Below are positions 6,878-7,851 of a DNA stretch of 7,851 nucleotides, piece after piece; position 1 is the first letter of the stretch; each line of letters opens with the position of its first letter. A program made the position numbers and the translations under genes. Location: NCBI GenBank assembly GCA_031256115.1, contig JAIRRF010000025.1, positions 1-7,851 of the forward strand. Direction: 5' to 3'. The stretch comes from Treponema sp. Its GTDB lineage: Bacteria; Spirochaetota; Spirochaetia; Treponematales; Breznakiellaceae. The notes under the pieces were generated by a model. It saw only the letters and a list, made by a program, of their open reading frames with translations, searched no databases and was not told the origin of the DNA.

Positions 6878-7851
6878 ATGAAAAATTTGATTGACCTATG
6901 CATCCGCCGTCCTGTGTCGGTAATTATGTTCTTGGCAACCCTTTTTCTTGGGGGTTTATTTTCCCTTTCGGTACTGCCTGTTCAGAAACTTCCGGAATTT
7001 ATTTTTCCCCGGATAACGGTGGAAACCCTATATCCTGGTTTGGGGGCAGAGGATATTCGTTCAAGCCTGACTATTCCCGTGGAAGATGCCCTTTCTTCCA
7101 TAAAAGGACTGGAACGGATGCGTAGTATTTCCAGAGACGGCGCATCGCTTACGGTGCTGGATTTTCGCTGGGGAACCGATTCTGGGGCTGCTTCGGTCCT
7201 GGTCAGGGAAGCGATTGATGCGGTATACCCCAGCCTGCCCGAAGGAGCCGCCCGGCCTATGGTAATACCCGGCGATCCTGATGAACAGGCTCAAATGATC
7301 GTGGCGGTTCGTTCTCATCTGGGTCCCGCTTTTGCCCGCAATGTGGCTGAATATGAACTGTGTTCTTTTTTCCGGCGGATTGACGGTGTAGGGGCAGTGC
7401 TGCTTTCCGGCGGTGAACGGGAAGAATTGACCCTTAAGGTAGATCTGCCCCGATCTCTTTCCAGAGCTTTGCCAACAACTGTACTGGCGGAAATTATTGC
7501 AGCAGAAATTGCAAATGTTCCGGCGGGCAATGCCAGGGAAGGAGACAGGGAACTGGTAGTGGTCAGCAAGGGAAAACCGGAAACAGAGGCTGAACTGGAA
7601 AAAATGATCTTTCCTTCCCGAAACGGTTCCTTTGTTATCAGTGACATAGGTTCCATTACCCGGACCAGAGCAAAAAAAGAAAGTCTCTTTATTGTCGGAT
7701 CCGCAGAGTGTACCGCCCTGGAAATTTTCCGCCGTCCCGGTACAAACCCGGTAAAACTTTCCCGGGATCTGCAGAAAGCCGTGAAAGAAGCTTCTGTGGC
7801 TTTTAGCCGGGATGCGGAAATCCTTGTTATCTATGATGATGCCGCATCAAT
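6878..7851 (+). CDS. RND efflux permease, HAE1/AcrB-like, N-terminal part (3' end beyond window)
   Basis: Inner membrane proton-driven pump of the tripartite system. ATG 6878 follows AAGGA (6863-6867) and starts a frame open to the window end: 324 codons of an expected 1000 or so. Residues 1-12 (MKNLIDLCIRRP) are the usual cytoplasmic lead with the conserved Arg-Pro; TM1 spans about 13-33. LPVQKLPE (33-40) and ITVETLYPGLGAEDI (46-60) match the family's L-P-V-x-x-x-P and Y-P-G-x-x-x-x-x-(I/V) motifs at the start of porter subdomain PN1. Then come GTD (99-101), PN2 with an IDGVGAVLLSGG segment (168-179; AcrB has VAGVGDVQLFG) and a docking-like region (about 181-260) with VPAGNAREGDREL in place of AcrB's longer loop. 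The visible end ILVIYDDAAS aligns with AcrB's KIVYPYDTT region. The proton-relay Asp residues of TM4 lie outside the window. Export substrate unknown. Confidence 0.93.
   Translation, partial: MKNLIDLCIRRPVSVIMFLATLFLGGLFSLSVLPVQKLPEFIFPRITVETLYPGLGAEDIRSSLTIPVEDALSSIKGLERMRSISRDGASLTVLDFRWGTDSGAASVLVREAIDAVYPSLPEGAARPMVIPGDPDEQAQMIVAVRSHLGPAFARNVAEYELCSFFRRIDGVGAVLLSGGEREELTLKVDLPRSLSRALPTTVLAEIIAAEIANVPAGNAREGDRELVVVSKGKPETEAELEKMIFPSRNGSFVISDIGSITRTRAKKESLFIVGSAECTALEIFRRPGTNPVKLSRDLQKAVKEASVAFSRDAEILVIYDDAAS

Noticed and set aside
6898..7125. 75-codon plus-strand frame near the window end
   Set aside because: It lies out of frame inside the RND permease gene, whose own frame (from 6878) shows family motifs.
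7315..7656. 113-codon minus-strand frame near the window end
   Set aside because: Antisense shadow of the RND permease; Ser/Ala-rich low-complexity translation.
1..7851. CRISPR arrays, tRNA, rRNA, insertion sequences or attachment sites
   Set aside because: No regularly spaced direct repeats, no cloverleaf or rRNA-like stretches and no transposase or terminal inverted repeats were seen; nearly all bases are coding.

Overview
The window is a dense, one-direction (+ strand) gene cluster that looks like a single operon from a Gram-negative, diderm bacterium. I favour a spirochaete, probably a treponeme, at moderate confidence. The reasons are the many lipoproteins with relaxed, spirochaete-like lipoboxes (five of seven proteins, all with Ser just before the Cys), the mix of TPR lipoprotein and SbsA-type Ig-like lipoproteins, the near-balanced base composition and the clear AGGAG-type ribosome binding sites. 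Species cannot be settled from the sequence alone.

Layout: (1) 1-638, 5'-truncated TPR lipoprotein; (2) 635-1126, small lipoprotein of unknown family; (3) 1123-2514, TolC-type outer membrane efflux protein; (4) 2540-3934, RND periplasmic adaptor (membrane fusion protein) anchored as a lipoprotein; (5) 3894-5324 and (6) 5321-6841, two tandem paralogous lipoproteins, each with about four SbsA/Big_5-like Ig domains; (7) 6878-7851, the N-terminal third of an HAE1/AcrB-like RND efflux permease that runs off the window. The ATG of gene 7 and the reading frame to the window end are clear.

Junctions are very tight: 4-nt ATGA overlaps (1/2, 2/3), a TTGA overlap (5/6), a 41-nt overlap (4/5), and gaps of only 25 nt (3/4) and 36 nt (6/7). 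This predicts one transcript with translational coupling. No promoter lies in the window; it must be upstream of base 1, because gene 1 is already open there. There is no stretch over 300 bases without a gene. The only notable non-coding element is a small inverted repeat between genes 6 and 7. No RNA genes, mobile elements or CRISPR arrays were seen.

How they fit: genes 3, 4 and 7 provide the outer membrane channel, adaptor and inner membrane pump of a complete tripartite RND efflux or export system. The unusual part is four accessory lipoproteins encoded with it: two ahead of the channel and two large Ig-repeat lipoproteins wedged between adaptor and pump. They may be envelope-side partners or substrates of the pump, but this is inference from synteny only.
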